Shown here: piece by piece, positions 42,949-49,911 of the stretch
Layout: every line of letters begins with the position of its first letter
Position numbering within the stretch: the first letter of the stretch is position 1
NCBI GenBank assembly: GCA_963707435.1
Contig: CAVPPF010000002.1
Coordinates: forward strand, 496,001 to 560,000
Direction of reading: 5' to 3'
Source of the DNA: UBA4744 sp963707435
Lineage (GTDB): Bacteria > Actinomycetota > Acidimicrobiia > Spongiisociales > UBA4744
DNA length: 64,000 bases
Notes under the pieces: model-generated
What the model was told of the DNA's origin: nothing
Seen by the model: the letters and a program-made list of their open reading frames with translations, nothing else
Database searches by the model: none
Position numbers and translations under genes: made by a program

Positions 42949-44333
42949 CCGATTTCAAGATGCCTTCGCTCGGTGCCGACATGGACCGCGGCAAGGTGGT
43001 CGAGTGGCTCCTCAAGGAAGGCGACCCCTTCGAACGGGGAGGCGTGATCGTCCTGGTCGAAACCGACAAGGGAATCATCGAAGTCGAGATCTGGGACGGC
43101 GGCACGATGGAGGAGATCGTCGTCGGGCCGGGGGAAGAAGTGGCCGTGGGCACGGTGATTGCCCGGTATCGACCGGAGGGGGAGGAAGCGGAACCGGGAC
43201 GGCGGGAACCCGCCCGGGACCTGCCGTCCGAGGCGGCCGGGCTGGCGGACGATGCCGGGGTTGCAGAACCGCCCAGCGACCCGGCGATCGTCGAGGCGGC
43301 CCCGTCGGAGAGCCCTCCCGTGGTCGATCATCCCCGCGTAACGCCGCCGATCCGTCATCTCGCTCACCAGCTCGATGTTGATATCGACGGGGTCGTCGGC
43401 AGCGGCCCGGGAGGAGCGATCACCCGGAGCGATGTCGAGCGTGCCGCTCGCCCTCTGGCCTCCCGATCCGAGGTGCGGCTGCGTGTCTCGCCCCGTGCCC
43501 GCCGGCTCGCCGAAGAGCTCGGTATCGACCTCGCCGAAGTAGCCGGAAGTGGCCCTTCGGGTGTCATCAGCGAAGCGGACATTCTGGCCCACGCCGGCCC
43601 GGTGGAGCCGGAGCGGGTGGTCACAGAGCCCGCTCACGCGACGGTGAAGGAAGACCTCGCGGAGCAGCAGCGCTCGGCCATGCGCCGGGCGATCGGCCAG
43701 GTGATGGCCAAATCGAAGCGGGAGATCCCGCACTACTACCTGGGAACCGACATTGACATGACCCGGGCTTTGGCGTGGCTGGAGGAAGAGAACCTGCGGA
43801 GGTCGATGGCAAAGCGGTTGCTGCCCGCGGTGATGATGTTGAAAGCTTCAGCACTGGCGATTCGTGACGTTCCCGAGATGAACGGATTCTGGCGCGACGA
43901 GGCGTTCGAGGAGAGCGAGGACATCCACCTCGGTGTTGCGGTTTCGCTTCGCCAGGGTGGGCTGATCGCTCCGGCGATCCATCATGCTGATCGCAAGAGC
44001 CTCGACGAGTTGATGACCGACCTGAAGGACCTCGTGGCCCGGGCTCGAACCGGCCGCCTGCGAAGCTCTGAGATGTCCGACCCGACGATCACGATCACCA
44101 ACCTCGGCGATCGCGGGGTAGGGGAGGTATACGGCGTCATCTACGCCCCGCAGGTGGCGTTGGTCGGGTTCGGGAAAGCTACGCAACTTCCGTGGATCGT
44201 GGACGGACTCCTCGGCATCCGTCGCATCGTGCGGGCGACCTTGTCCGCCGATCATCGCGTCTCGGACGGCCATCGTGGAGGCATCTACTTGCAAGCCGTT
44301 GATCGGTACCTACAAGAACCGGAGCAGCTATGA
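42945..44333 (+). CDS. pdhC: Dihydrolipoamide acyltransferase E2 with two subunit-binding domains
   Basis: The 462-residue product has one lipoyl domain with the lipoyl Lys42 (ETDKG), a Pro/Glu-rich linker, and then two peripheral subunit-binding domains at about 131-168 (RHLAHQLDVDIDGVVGSGPG) and 180-216 (ARRLAEELGIDLAEVAGSG). The catalytic acyltransferase domain ends with the active-site DHRVSDG. Most E2 proteins have a single binding domain. GTG 42945 overlaps pdhB. No E3 (lipoamide dehydrogenase) gene is in the window. Confidence 0.9.
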   Translation: MTDFKMPSLGADMDRGKVVEWLLKEGDPFERGGVIVLVETDKGIIEVEIWDGGTMEEIVVGPGEEVAVGTVIARYRPEGEEAEPGRREPARDLPSEAAGLADDAGVAEPPSDPAIVEAAPSESPPVVDHPRVTPPIRHLAHQLDVDIDGVVGSGPGGAITRSDVERAARPLASRSEVRLRVSPRARRLAEELGIDLAEVAGSGPSGVISEADILAHAGPVEPERVVTEPAHATVKEDLAEQQRSAMRRAIGQVMAKSKREIPHYYLGTDIDMTRALAWLEEENLRRSMAKRLLPAVMMLKASALAIRDVPEMNGFWRDEAFEESEDIHLGVAVSLRQGGLIAPAIHHADRKSLDELMTDLKDLVARARTGRLRSSEMSDPTITITNLGDRGVGEVYGVIYAPQVALVGFGKATQLPWIVDGLLGIRRIVRATLSADHRVSDGHRGGIYLQAVDRYLQEPEQL

Positions 44334-44575
44334 AACCGAATGAAGCGCTTGGAGTGATTCTGTCCGTCCTGGCGGATGTTGCCCCCGAGGTTGATGCTGA
44401 GGAGATCGACGCGGGTGTTGATCTGACCGAACAACTCGATCTCGACTCGATGGACTATCTGAACTGGATGCTCGGCATCAATCGGGAGACGGGTATCGAG
44501 ATCCCCGAGCGGGACTACCCGAAGTTCATGACGCTCAACGGGGCCGTCGACTACCTGGTCGGCGCCCGGGTATAG
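44330..44575 (+). CDS. Acyl carrier protein at the end of the acs-pdh operon
   Basis: This 81-residue protein has the ACP fold pattern and a phosphopantetheine site at Ser40 in LDLDSMDYLNW. It overlaps pdhC as ATGA, so it is made with the dehydrogenase subunits. It differs from FkbJ and from housekeeping AcpP. A carrier protein in a pyruvate dehydrogenase operon is unusual; it could carry an acyl product or feed lipoate synthesis. Confidence 0.85.
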   Translation: MKPNEALGVILSVLADVAPEVDAEEIDAGVDLTEQLDLDSMDYLNWMLGINRETGIEIPERDYPKFMTLNGAVDYLVGARV

Positions 44576-44593
44576 GACGGCAGCAAGAACGGA

Positions 44594-44621
44594 AGAGGGC
44601 CCCTCTGGTGAGGGGCCCTCT
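44594..44621. terminator. Bidirectional terminator between ACP gene and rnpB
   Basis: AGAGGGCCCCT (44594-44604) pairs with AGGGGCCCTCT (44611-44621) around six bases. It ends the acs-pdh-ACP operon on the plus strand and the RNase P RNA on the minus strand. Confidence 0.8.
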
Positions 44622-44626
44622 CTAAA

Positions 44627-45050
44627 CCCGCGAGTCCGCCTATAAGCCGGATTCTGTGCCGATCCGAAGATCGGCGACGGTCATCTATCTGGGGCAGACG
44701 TCTCCGTCTGCCTCGTTGCGGCCTACCTGGGAGATAGGGCGGGTCACCCGCTCCCTGCTTGGCCTTGCTCCCGGTGGGGTTTGCCGAGCCGGACCGGTCA
44801 CCCGGCCCGCTGGTGGTCTCTTACACCACCGTTTCACCTTTGCCTGTGAAGTGATGCTCATCGCACCACTGCGAGATCGAAACCCCGCCCCCGACTGTCG
44901 CGAGACGGTTGGGGCCCATCGGCCGTCTGTTCTCTGTGGCACTTTCCGTCGGTTCGCACCGCCTGGACGTTATCCAGCACCGCACCCTGTGGAGTCCGGA
45001 CTTTCCTCTGCAGGTTCGAAAACCGTGCAGCGACCGTCCGGCGGACTCGC
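44627..45050 (-). ncRNA. rnpB: RNase P RNA (bacterial type A)
   Basis: The RNA reads on the minus strand. P1 is a perfect 11-base helix: GCGAGTCCGCC near the 5' end pairs with GGCGGACTCGC at 44640-44630. The conserved core motifs GAGGAAAGTCCGGACTCC and AGAATCCGGCTTATAGG are present, as expected for the catalytic RNA that matures tRNA 5' ends. The 5' end is set by TATCCT seven bases upstream; the 3' end is approximate. The terminator hairpin follows. Confidence 0.95.
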
Positions 45051-45056
45051 CCCAAT

Positions 45057-45062
45057 AGGATA
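45057..45062 (-). promoter_or_regulatory. -10 box of rnpB
   Basis: TATCCT on the minus strand lies seven bases before the 5' strand of helix P1, so transcription would start about 45050. No good -35 match is visible. Confidence 0.5.
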
Positions 45063-45098
45063 CCTCGTTCCGCCCTGCGAATACAGCAGGTATTCGCG

Positions 45099-45461
45099 CT
45101 ACCGCTCTCCGCGGCTGCGGAGGTAGCCGCCCAGACTTCCGAGGAGGGCGGCCAGCACCGCAAACCCGGCCAGCGTCACGGGCGAGGCGTTGCTGCCGCG
45201 CAGGAGTGCATCGGTGCCGACCACGGCGGCGGTTGCGAGTGATGCCAGCGAGCCGTGGAGCGGCTTGTGGGCGAACGCAAAAGTGGCGCTGGTAAGACCC
45301 GCAACGAACAAGCCGAGAACCCCGCCCAGCACAATGCCGAGGGAGAAGGGATCGTCCGCACCCAGCAAGCCCGCCGCCAGGGACGCCAGCAGCCCGAACA
45401 CCACGGTTGAGAGGAGACCGGCTGCTGCACCGATGAGCACCGCTCTCCATCGAATCACCAT
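45099..45461 (-). CDS. Small four-helix membrane protein
   Basis: The 120-residue product consists of about four hydrophobic segments with Gly/Ala-rich faces (LGIVLGGVLGLFVAGL and AGFAVLAALLGSLGGYL) and a basic C-terminus. It resembles TIGR04086/YrzE-like small membrane proteins of unknown function. ATG 45461 follows GGAGGG with 6 bases between. It lies upstream of rnpB on the same strand. Confidence 0.65.
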   Translation of the reverse strand: MVIRWRAVLIGAAAGLLSTVVFGLLASLAAGLLGADDPFSLGIVLGGVLGLFVAGLTSATFAFAHKPLHGSLASLATAAVVGTDALLRGSNASPVTLAGFAVLAALLGSLGGYLRSRGER

Positions 45462-45582
45462 TCGCAGCCCTCCGACGCCGACGGCGCCAACGATAGTGGC
45501 GTGCCCATCCGCCTCCGGCCCCGCCCCACAAGTCCGTTGCTGATTGGCTGAAGAGCAGAAGAAGGAAGCGAGAAGCAGGAAG

Positions 45583-46044
45583 TTAGAAGAGCGGCTCTTC
45601 GACGTATTCCTCGAGACCGGCGACCCAGCCGGCCGGCAGCTTCCAATGGTGGCCGCCTTCGACGACCAGGCGCATGTAGTCGCGGGACGGCGTCTGATCG
45701 GATCCTGCCGAGCCATTGTGTACGTGGGTCAATACGGGATGGCGGTGACCTTCCCGATCCACGGCTTTGAAGTCCTCGGTCGGGATCCGGCCTTCCCCGG
45801 CTTCGATGGCATCGAGCTCGGCAACGTGCTTGGCAGGTACCTCGAACACGGCTCCCCACACGGTATTACCGGGTTCCGCTCGAACCGACGGCAGTCCGCC
45901 TTCCCACGTTCCGTTGCTGTACGGGAACACCAGTCGTGTCTCGGGGAGGTGGGCAATGAACTTGAACTTGGCATCCGGCACCGCCTCGGCCATCCGGCTG
46001 GGCGAGATGAGGGCGGTGTATGCGAAATACAACCTGGTGCTCAC
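45583..46044 (-). CDS. Gamma-glutamylcyclotransferase-like (AIG2) protein
   Basis: The 153-residue product opens with LYFAYTALISPSRM, matching the YFAYGSNL substrate loop of the GGCT fold, followed by PDAKFKFIAHLPETRLVF and WGAVFEVPAKHVAELDAIE. The usual YGSNL is changed to YTALI. Members cleave gamma-glutamyl peptides or related amines. GTG 46044 starts the first strand. Confidence 0.75.
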   Translation of the reverse strand: MSTRLYFAYTALISPSRMAEAVPDAKFKFIAHLPETRLVFPYSNGTWEGGLPSVRAEPGNTVWGAVFEVPAKHVAELDAIEAGEGRIPTEDFKAVDREGHRHPVLTHVHNGSAGSDQTPSRDYMRLVVEGGHHWKLPAGWVAGLEEYVEEPLF

Positions 46045-46231
46045 GCCTCGTTACTCCTCAGATCCGCGGGACAATCAGTGTAGTGAGAAAAAGCGGCCGT
46101 ATCCGCCAAACTTCCCGAAGGAGTGAGGAGGCGCACCACACCGACAACGGGAACCCTTGGACACCGGTAATCTGATGGAACAGAGCCGGCGTCCCCGGTT
46201 TCGAGCATGCCAACAGCAGATGAGGTGAACC

Positions 46232-47407
46232 ATGGCCCAGGGACCCAATCCGCGCGACTTCCTTTCTATCGACAGCCTGCTGTCGAGTGAGGAGCTGCTG
46301 GTTCGAGATACCGTCCGCCAGTTCGTCGGTGACCGGATCCTCCCGGATGTGGCGGCATGGTTCGAGGAGGGCACGTTCCCGAAGGATCTCGCCAAAGAGA
46401 TGGGGGCGCTCGGGCTGTTCGGCATGCACCTCGAGGGCTACGGGTGCGCCGGTACCAGCGCCGTGGAGTACGGCCTCGCCTGCCTGGAACTCGAGGCGGG
46501 GGACAGCGGTGCGCGGAGTTTCGTCTCCGTGCAAGGGTCGCTGTGCATGTTCCCTATCTGGAAGTACGGGTCGGAGGAGCAGAAACAAGAGTGGCTGCCG
46601 CGTATGGCTGCGGGCGAGGTGATCGGGTGCTTCGGCCTGACCGAAGCGGATGCCGGGAGCGATCCGGCAAGCATGCGCACCCATGCCCGCCGCGACGGGG
46701 ACGATTGGATCATCTCGGGAAGCAAGATGTGGATAACCAACGGTGGGCTCGCGGACGTCGCCATCGTGTGGGCCCATACCGACGGAGGGGTGCGCGGCTT
46801 CATTGTGCCGACGGATACGCCCGGGTTCAGCGCCATCGACATCCACAAGAAACTGTCGTTGCGGGCTTCGGTGACGTCCGAACTGGTCCTCGACGACGTG
46901 CGTGTGCCGGCTGATGCCGTGCTACCGGAGGTAGCGTCCATGCGCGGACCCCTGTCGTGTCTCAACGAGGCGCGATTCGGGATCCTCTTTGGGGCCATCG
47001 GTGCCGCCCGAGCCTGCTACGAGGCTGCGCTGGACTACTCGAAAGAGCGCGTCCAGTTCGGAGTTCCGATCGCTTCGTTCCAGATCACCCAGCAGAAGCT
47101 GGTGGAGATGATGGTGGCGGTCAACCGGGGAACGCTCGTTGCGCTTCACCTCGGTCGGATGAAAGATGCAGGCACCATTACCCACGAGCAGGTGAGCTTC
47201 GGGAAGATGGACAACGTGCGGGCCGGTCTCGAAGTAGCAAGGTCGGCTCGCAGTGTGCTGGGTGCCAACGGAATCACCCTCGAGTATCCCGTCATCCGGC
47301 ATATGAACAACCTGGAATCGGTTTACACGTACGAGGGCACCCACGAAGTCCACACCCTGGTGATGGGGAATGCCATCACCGGAATCGAAGCCTTCCGAAG
47401 AGCCTGA
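46232..47407 (+). CDS. Acyl-CoA dehydrogenase, glutaryl-CoA dehydrogenase-like
   Basis: The 391-residue flavoprotein has the pattern of glutaryl-CoA dehydrogenase relatives: GCFGLTEADAGSDPASM, SKMWITNGGLADVAIVWA, LNEARFGILFGAIGAARACY, YSKERVQFGVPIASFQ, and the C-terminal EGTHEVHTLVMGNAITG with the catalytic Glu. It oxidises short-chain or dicarboxylic acyl-CoA. ATG 46232 follows GATGAGGTG. No accompanying beta-oxidation genes are near. Confidence 0.88.
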   Translation: MAQGPNPRDFLSIDSLLSSEELLVRDTVRQFVGDRILPDVAAWFEEGTFPKDLAKEMGALGLFGMHLEGYGCAGTSAVEYGLACLELEAGDSGARSFVSVQGSLCMFPIWKYGSEEQKQEWLPRMAAGEVIGCFGLTEADAGSDPASMRTHARRDGDDWIISGSKMWITNGGLADVAIVWAHTDGGVRGFIVPTDTPGFSAIDIHKKLSLRASVTSELVLDDVRVPADAVLPEVASMRGPLSCLNEARFGILFGAIGAARACYEAALDYSKERVQFGVPIASFQITQQKLVEMMVAVNRGTLVALHLGRMKDAGTITHEQVSFGKMDNVRAGLEVARSARSVLGANGITLEYPVIRHMNNLESVYTYEGTHEVHTLVMGNAITGIEAFRRA

Positions 47408-47461
47408 ACGGCGTCCTCCCCCTGACGAGCTTCGCCGGGTGACGTTCCCGGGCAACTGCGA

Positions 47462-47552
47462 TACCGAGTACTGAATACTGAGTACCGACTACTGAGTACT
47501 GAATACTGAGTACCGACTACTGGGTACTGGGTACTGGGTACTGGGTACTCGA
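47462..47552 (+). repeat. Heptanucleotide tandem repeat upstream of trpD
   Basis: Twelve full 7-base units (TACCGAG, TACTGAA, TACTGAG, TACCGAC and four TACTGGG) plus a broken thirteenth run from 47462 to 47552. The first eight form two copies of a near-identical 28-base super-unit. The array ends one base before the TAGACT hexamer that precedes trpD, so it covers the -35 region. Confidence 0.9.
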
Positions 47553-47566
47553 TAGACTGCACCCCC

Positions 47567-48613
47567 ATGGCTGAATTCACTGCTTTCCCCTGGCCGAACC
47601 TGCTCGGGACGCTCTCCGGTGGAGGCGACCTCACCGAGGACGACGCCCACGCGGCGATGACCGAGATCATGGCCGGCCGGGCCACGCATGCGCAGATCGC
47701 GGCCATGATCCTGGCGATGCGGATGAAGGGCGAAACCATCGACGAGATCGTCGGTCTCGTGAGGGCAATGCGTGACGCTGCAGTCCCTATTGCCGTCGAC
47801 GACGCGGTGATCGTGGATACCGCCGGCACAGGAGGAGACCGGTCGGGGACCTTCAATATCTCAACGACCGCAGCATTCATTGCGGCCGGGGCAGGAGTGC
47901 GGGTGGCCAAACACGGCAACCGGGCAGCCTCCTCACTATCGGGATCGGCGGACCTGCTCGAAGGGCTCGGTGTGGTCATCGATCTGCCGCCTGCCGCCAC
48001 CGCCACCCTCCTGCAAGAGGCCGGGTTCGCTTTCTTCTTCGCTCCGACCTACCACCCGGCCATGCGGCACGCTTCGCCGGTTCGCAGCCAGCTCGGTGTT
48101 CCGACCGTATTCAACTTCCTCGGCCCGCTCGCCAACCCGGCCGGATCTCGACACCAGGCGGTCGGGGTGTCGGACTCGGCGATGGCGGACAAAATGATTG
48201 GAGCCCTCCACCGCCTCGGCGCCGAGTATGCCTTCGTGTACTACGGCGAGGATGGGCTCGACGAAATCACCACGACCGGCCCTTCCTTCATCTACCGGCT
48301 CCGGGGCGGCGAGATCACGCATGCCGAATTCACCCCGGAGGACTTTGGCGTTCCCCGAGCCAGCGCGGCGGACCTGCGCGGCGGAACGATCGAAGAGAAC
48401 GTTGCGATCTCCCGGGCCATTCTGGGTGGCGAGCCGGGACCGAAACGTGACATTGCGGTGGTCAATGCTGCCCCCGCCATCGTCGTTGCCGGGCTGGCCT
48501 CGGGATTCGAGGAAGCAGTGGTCAAAGCCGCAGCATCGATTGACAGCGGGGCGGCAGCCGCCGTCCTCGATCGGGTCGTTGAGCGGAGCCGCCAACTCGC
48601 TTCGAACGCTTGA
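47567..48613 (+). CDS. trpD: Anthranilate phosphoribosyltransferase
   Basis: The 348-residue product has the family motifs DTAGTGGDRSGTFNISTTAAF (PRPP and anthranilate site), KHGNRAASSLSGSADLLE, FAPTYHPAMRHASPVR and FNFLGPLANPA. It adds phosphoribose to anthranilate in tryptophan synthesis. ATG 47567 is 8 bases after TAGACT with no Shine-Dalgarno. The Fur-family gene overlaps its end. No other trp genes are in the window. Confidence 0.95.
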   Translation: MAEFTAFPWPNLLGTLSGGGDLTEDDAHAAMTEIMAGRATHAQIAAMILAMRMKGETIDEIVGLVRAMRDAAVPIAVDDAVIVDTAGTGGDRSGTFNISTTAAFIAAGAGVRVAKHGNRAASSLSGSADLLEGLGVVIDLPPAATATLLQEAGFAFFFAPTYHPAMRHASPVRSQLGVPTVFNFLGPLANPAGSRHQAVGVSDSAMADKMIGALHRLGAEYAFVYYGEDGLDEITTTGPSFIYRLRGGEITHAEFTPEDFGVPRASAADLRGGTIEENVAISRAILGGEPGPKRDIAVVNAAPAIVVAGLASGFEEAVVKAAASIDSGAAAAVLDRVVERSRQLASNA

Positions 48614-49065
48614 GCACCGTGCATCTCTCGGCCGACGACCTCATCAATGCGCTCCGGGAGCGGTCCCTGCGGATCACCCGGGCTCGATCGGCGATCTGCG
48701 AAGTCCTTGCCACGTCACACGAAGACCATATGAGCGCAGCCGACATCCTCGGCCGCGCCCGGGAGCAGGCCGGGGTGAGGATCAACCCGTCGACCGTCTA
48801 CCGAACGCTCGATGTGTTGGAGGAGTTCGGCTACCTCCATCACGTTCATCTCGGACATGGGGCAGGCATCTACCACCTTTCTGAAGAGTCCGAACACCAG
48901 CACCTGGTCTGCGAACGATGCGGCACTTCGGTGGAAATACCGATCGAAGAGCTCGCGCCTGCCCTTGCCGAAGTCACAGCCCGATACGGCTTCGTGGCCG
49001 AGGGCGTGCACTTCGCGCTGGTGGGAACCTGCCGCTCGTGCGCCGGGAATCTAAACAAAACCTGA
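48610..49065 (+). CDS. Fur-family metalloregulator (candidate Nur)
   Basis: The 151-residue product has a winged helix (INALRERSLRITRARSAIC, NPSTVYRTLDVLEEFGYLHH) and a C-terminal dimerisation domain with HLVCERCG and CRSC zinc-site pairs and the His-rich HHVHLGHGAGIYH. It starts at TTG 48610, overlapping the trpD stop (TTGA); GTG 48619 is an alternative. The Ni/Co uptake operon 0.8 kb downstream has a Nur-type operator, so a nickel regulator is likely, though zinc or peroxide sensing is not excluded. Confidence 0.85.
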   Translation: MSTVHLSADDLINALRERSLRITRARSAICEVLATSHEDHMSAADILGRAREQAGVRINPSTVYRTLDVLEEFGYLHHVHLGHGAGIYHLSEESEHQHLVCERCGTSVEIPIEELAPALAEVTARYGFVAEGVHFALVGTCRSCAGNLNKT

Positions 49066-49135
49066 ACGTTGACCCGAAATGATCCGGTTCATGGGCTCGT
49101 TCCGTAGAGTGACTGGAGGTCAACGAGGGAGCACC

Positions 49136-49777
49136 ATGCGGTTCTTGATTCGGCGAAGTGCCGTGCTGGCGGTTTTGCTGCTGACCGCTGCCGCCTGTGC
49201 GGCGGAAGGAGAAGCGACGGGCTCCAGTTCTACGACCTCGAGTACCTCGACCACGGCTACAACGATTGCTCCATCCTCGACCGCCACCACTGCAGCGGGC
49301 GGAGCAGGGGAAACGTCCACGACGTCGTCGACGACCGAGGCTCCCCCTGTCGTCGAAGGCCCGGCGGCCCCCGACTTCTCCCTCGCACTGGCCGACGGTT
49401 CTTCGTTTTCGCTGAGCGACGAACAGAAGCCCGTGTACCTGGTCTTCTGGGCCGAGTGGTGAGGAACCTGTCGACGGGAGTTGCCCGTCGTCGACAAACT
49501 TGCTGTTGAGTACGCCGATCGAGTTGCGTTTGTAGCCGTAGCCTGGAAATCCTCCTTTGAAGCAACCTCGACCCGCGCCGCCGAGCTGATGCCCTCCGGA
49601 GCAATCCGCTGGGGTTTGGATGAAGGCGAGGAAGTCTTCTCGGCCTACGGCGTCCCGTACCAGCCGGTCACGGTGCTCATTACCGGCAGCGACGTAGAAG
49701 TTCAACGTTGGCCGGGCGCGCAAACCGAAGCCGAGATCCGCCAGGCGCTCGAAGATTTGATCGCCCTGGGGGCCTGA
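49136..49777 (+). CDS. Thioredoxin-fold lipoprotein, candidate selenoprotein (TGA = Sec109)
   Basis: Two frames that look separate join through one in-frame TGA at 49460-49462. Upstream are a lipobox LLTAAAC (Cys21), a Thr/Ser-rich linker and APDFSLALADGSSFSLSDEQ. Downstream are TCRRELP, a thioredoxin core and the cis-Pro VPYQPVT. The TGA stands at the first Cys of WCxxC: VFWAEW, then TGA, then GTC (Cys112). The product would be 213 residues. ATG 49136 follows GAGGGAG. A hairpin just after the TGA fits a bacterial SECIS element. It would be a surface thiol/selenol oxidoreductase. A nonsense mutation cannot be excluded, and sel genes are not in the window. Confidence 0.65.
49472..49490 (+). 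promoter_or_regulatory. Candidate SECIS hairpin after the in-frame TGA
   Basis: CGACGGG (49472-49478) pairs perfectly with CCCGTCG (49484-49490) around AGTTG, with a G at the second loop position. The loop is 17-21 bases after the TGA, inside the range for bacterial SECIS elements. An alternative pairing of TGTCGAC (49469-49475) with GTCGACA (49490-49496) extends the stem. Confidence 0.5.
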
Positions 49778-49870
49778 GCCGGCGGTCCGCTGGTCGCCGG
49801 CATTCCGCCAATCTGGTGGGACGCTCCCGACCTCGCAGCTGAACGACGAACGGGCAACGTTGTTCCCTTC

Positions 49871-49902
49871 TATACTCCTTATTGCAACTGAACTGCAATA
49901 AG
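49871..49902 (+). promoter_or_regulatory. Nur-type operator and -10 box of the cbi operon
   Basis: TATACT (49871-49876) is a good -10. Directly after it CTTATTGCA (49878-49886) and TGCAATAAG (49894-49902) form a perfect inverted repeat with a 7-base centre. Read as TTGCAA-N5-CTGCAA it matches the Nur box TTGCAA-N5-TTGCAA known from Streptomyces at all but one base. A bound repressor would cover the transcription start. Confidence 0.7.
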
Positions 49903-49911
49903 AAGGCCGTA

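Noticed and set aside
49136..49462. Reading the TGA at 49460 as an ordinary stop giving a short lipoprotein
   Set aside because: The frame continues at once with the second Cys, cis-Pro and full thioredoxin core without any further stop until the expected end, so the short version ignores half a conserved domain. Kept only as the alternative in the Sec finding.
49878..49902. Cobalamin riboswitch before cbiM
   Set aside because: The leader is only about 30 bases and holds a short palindrome; there is no room for, or match to, a B12-box structure.
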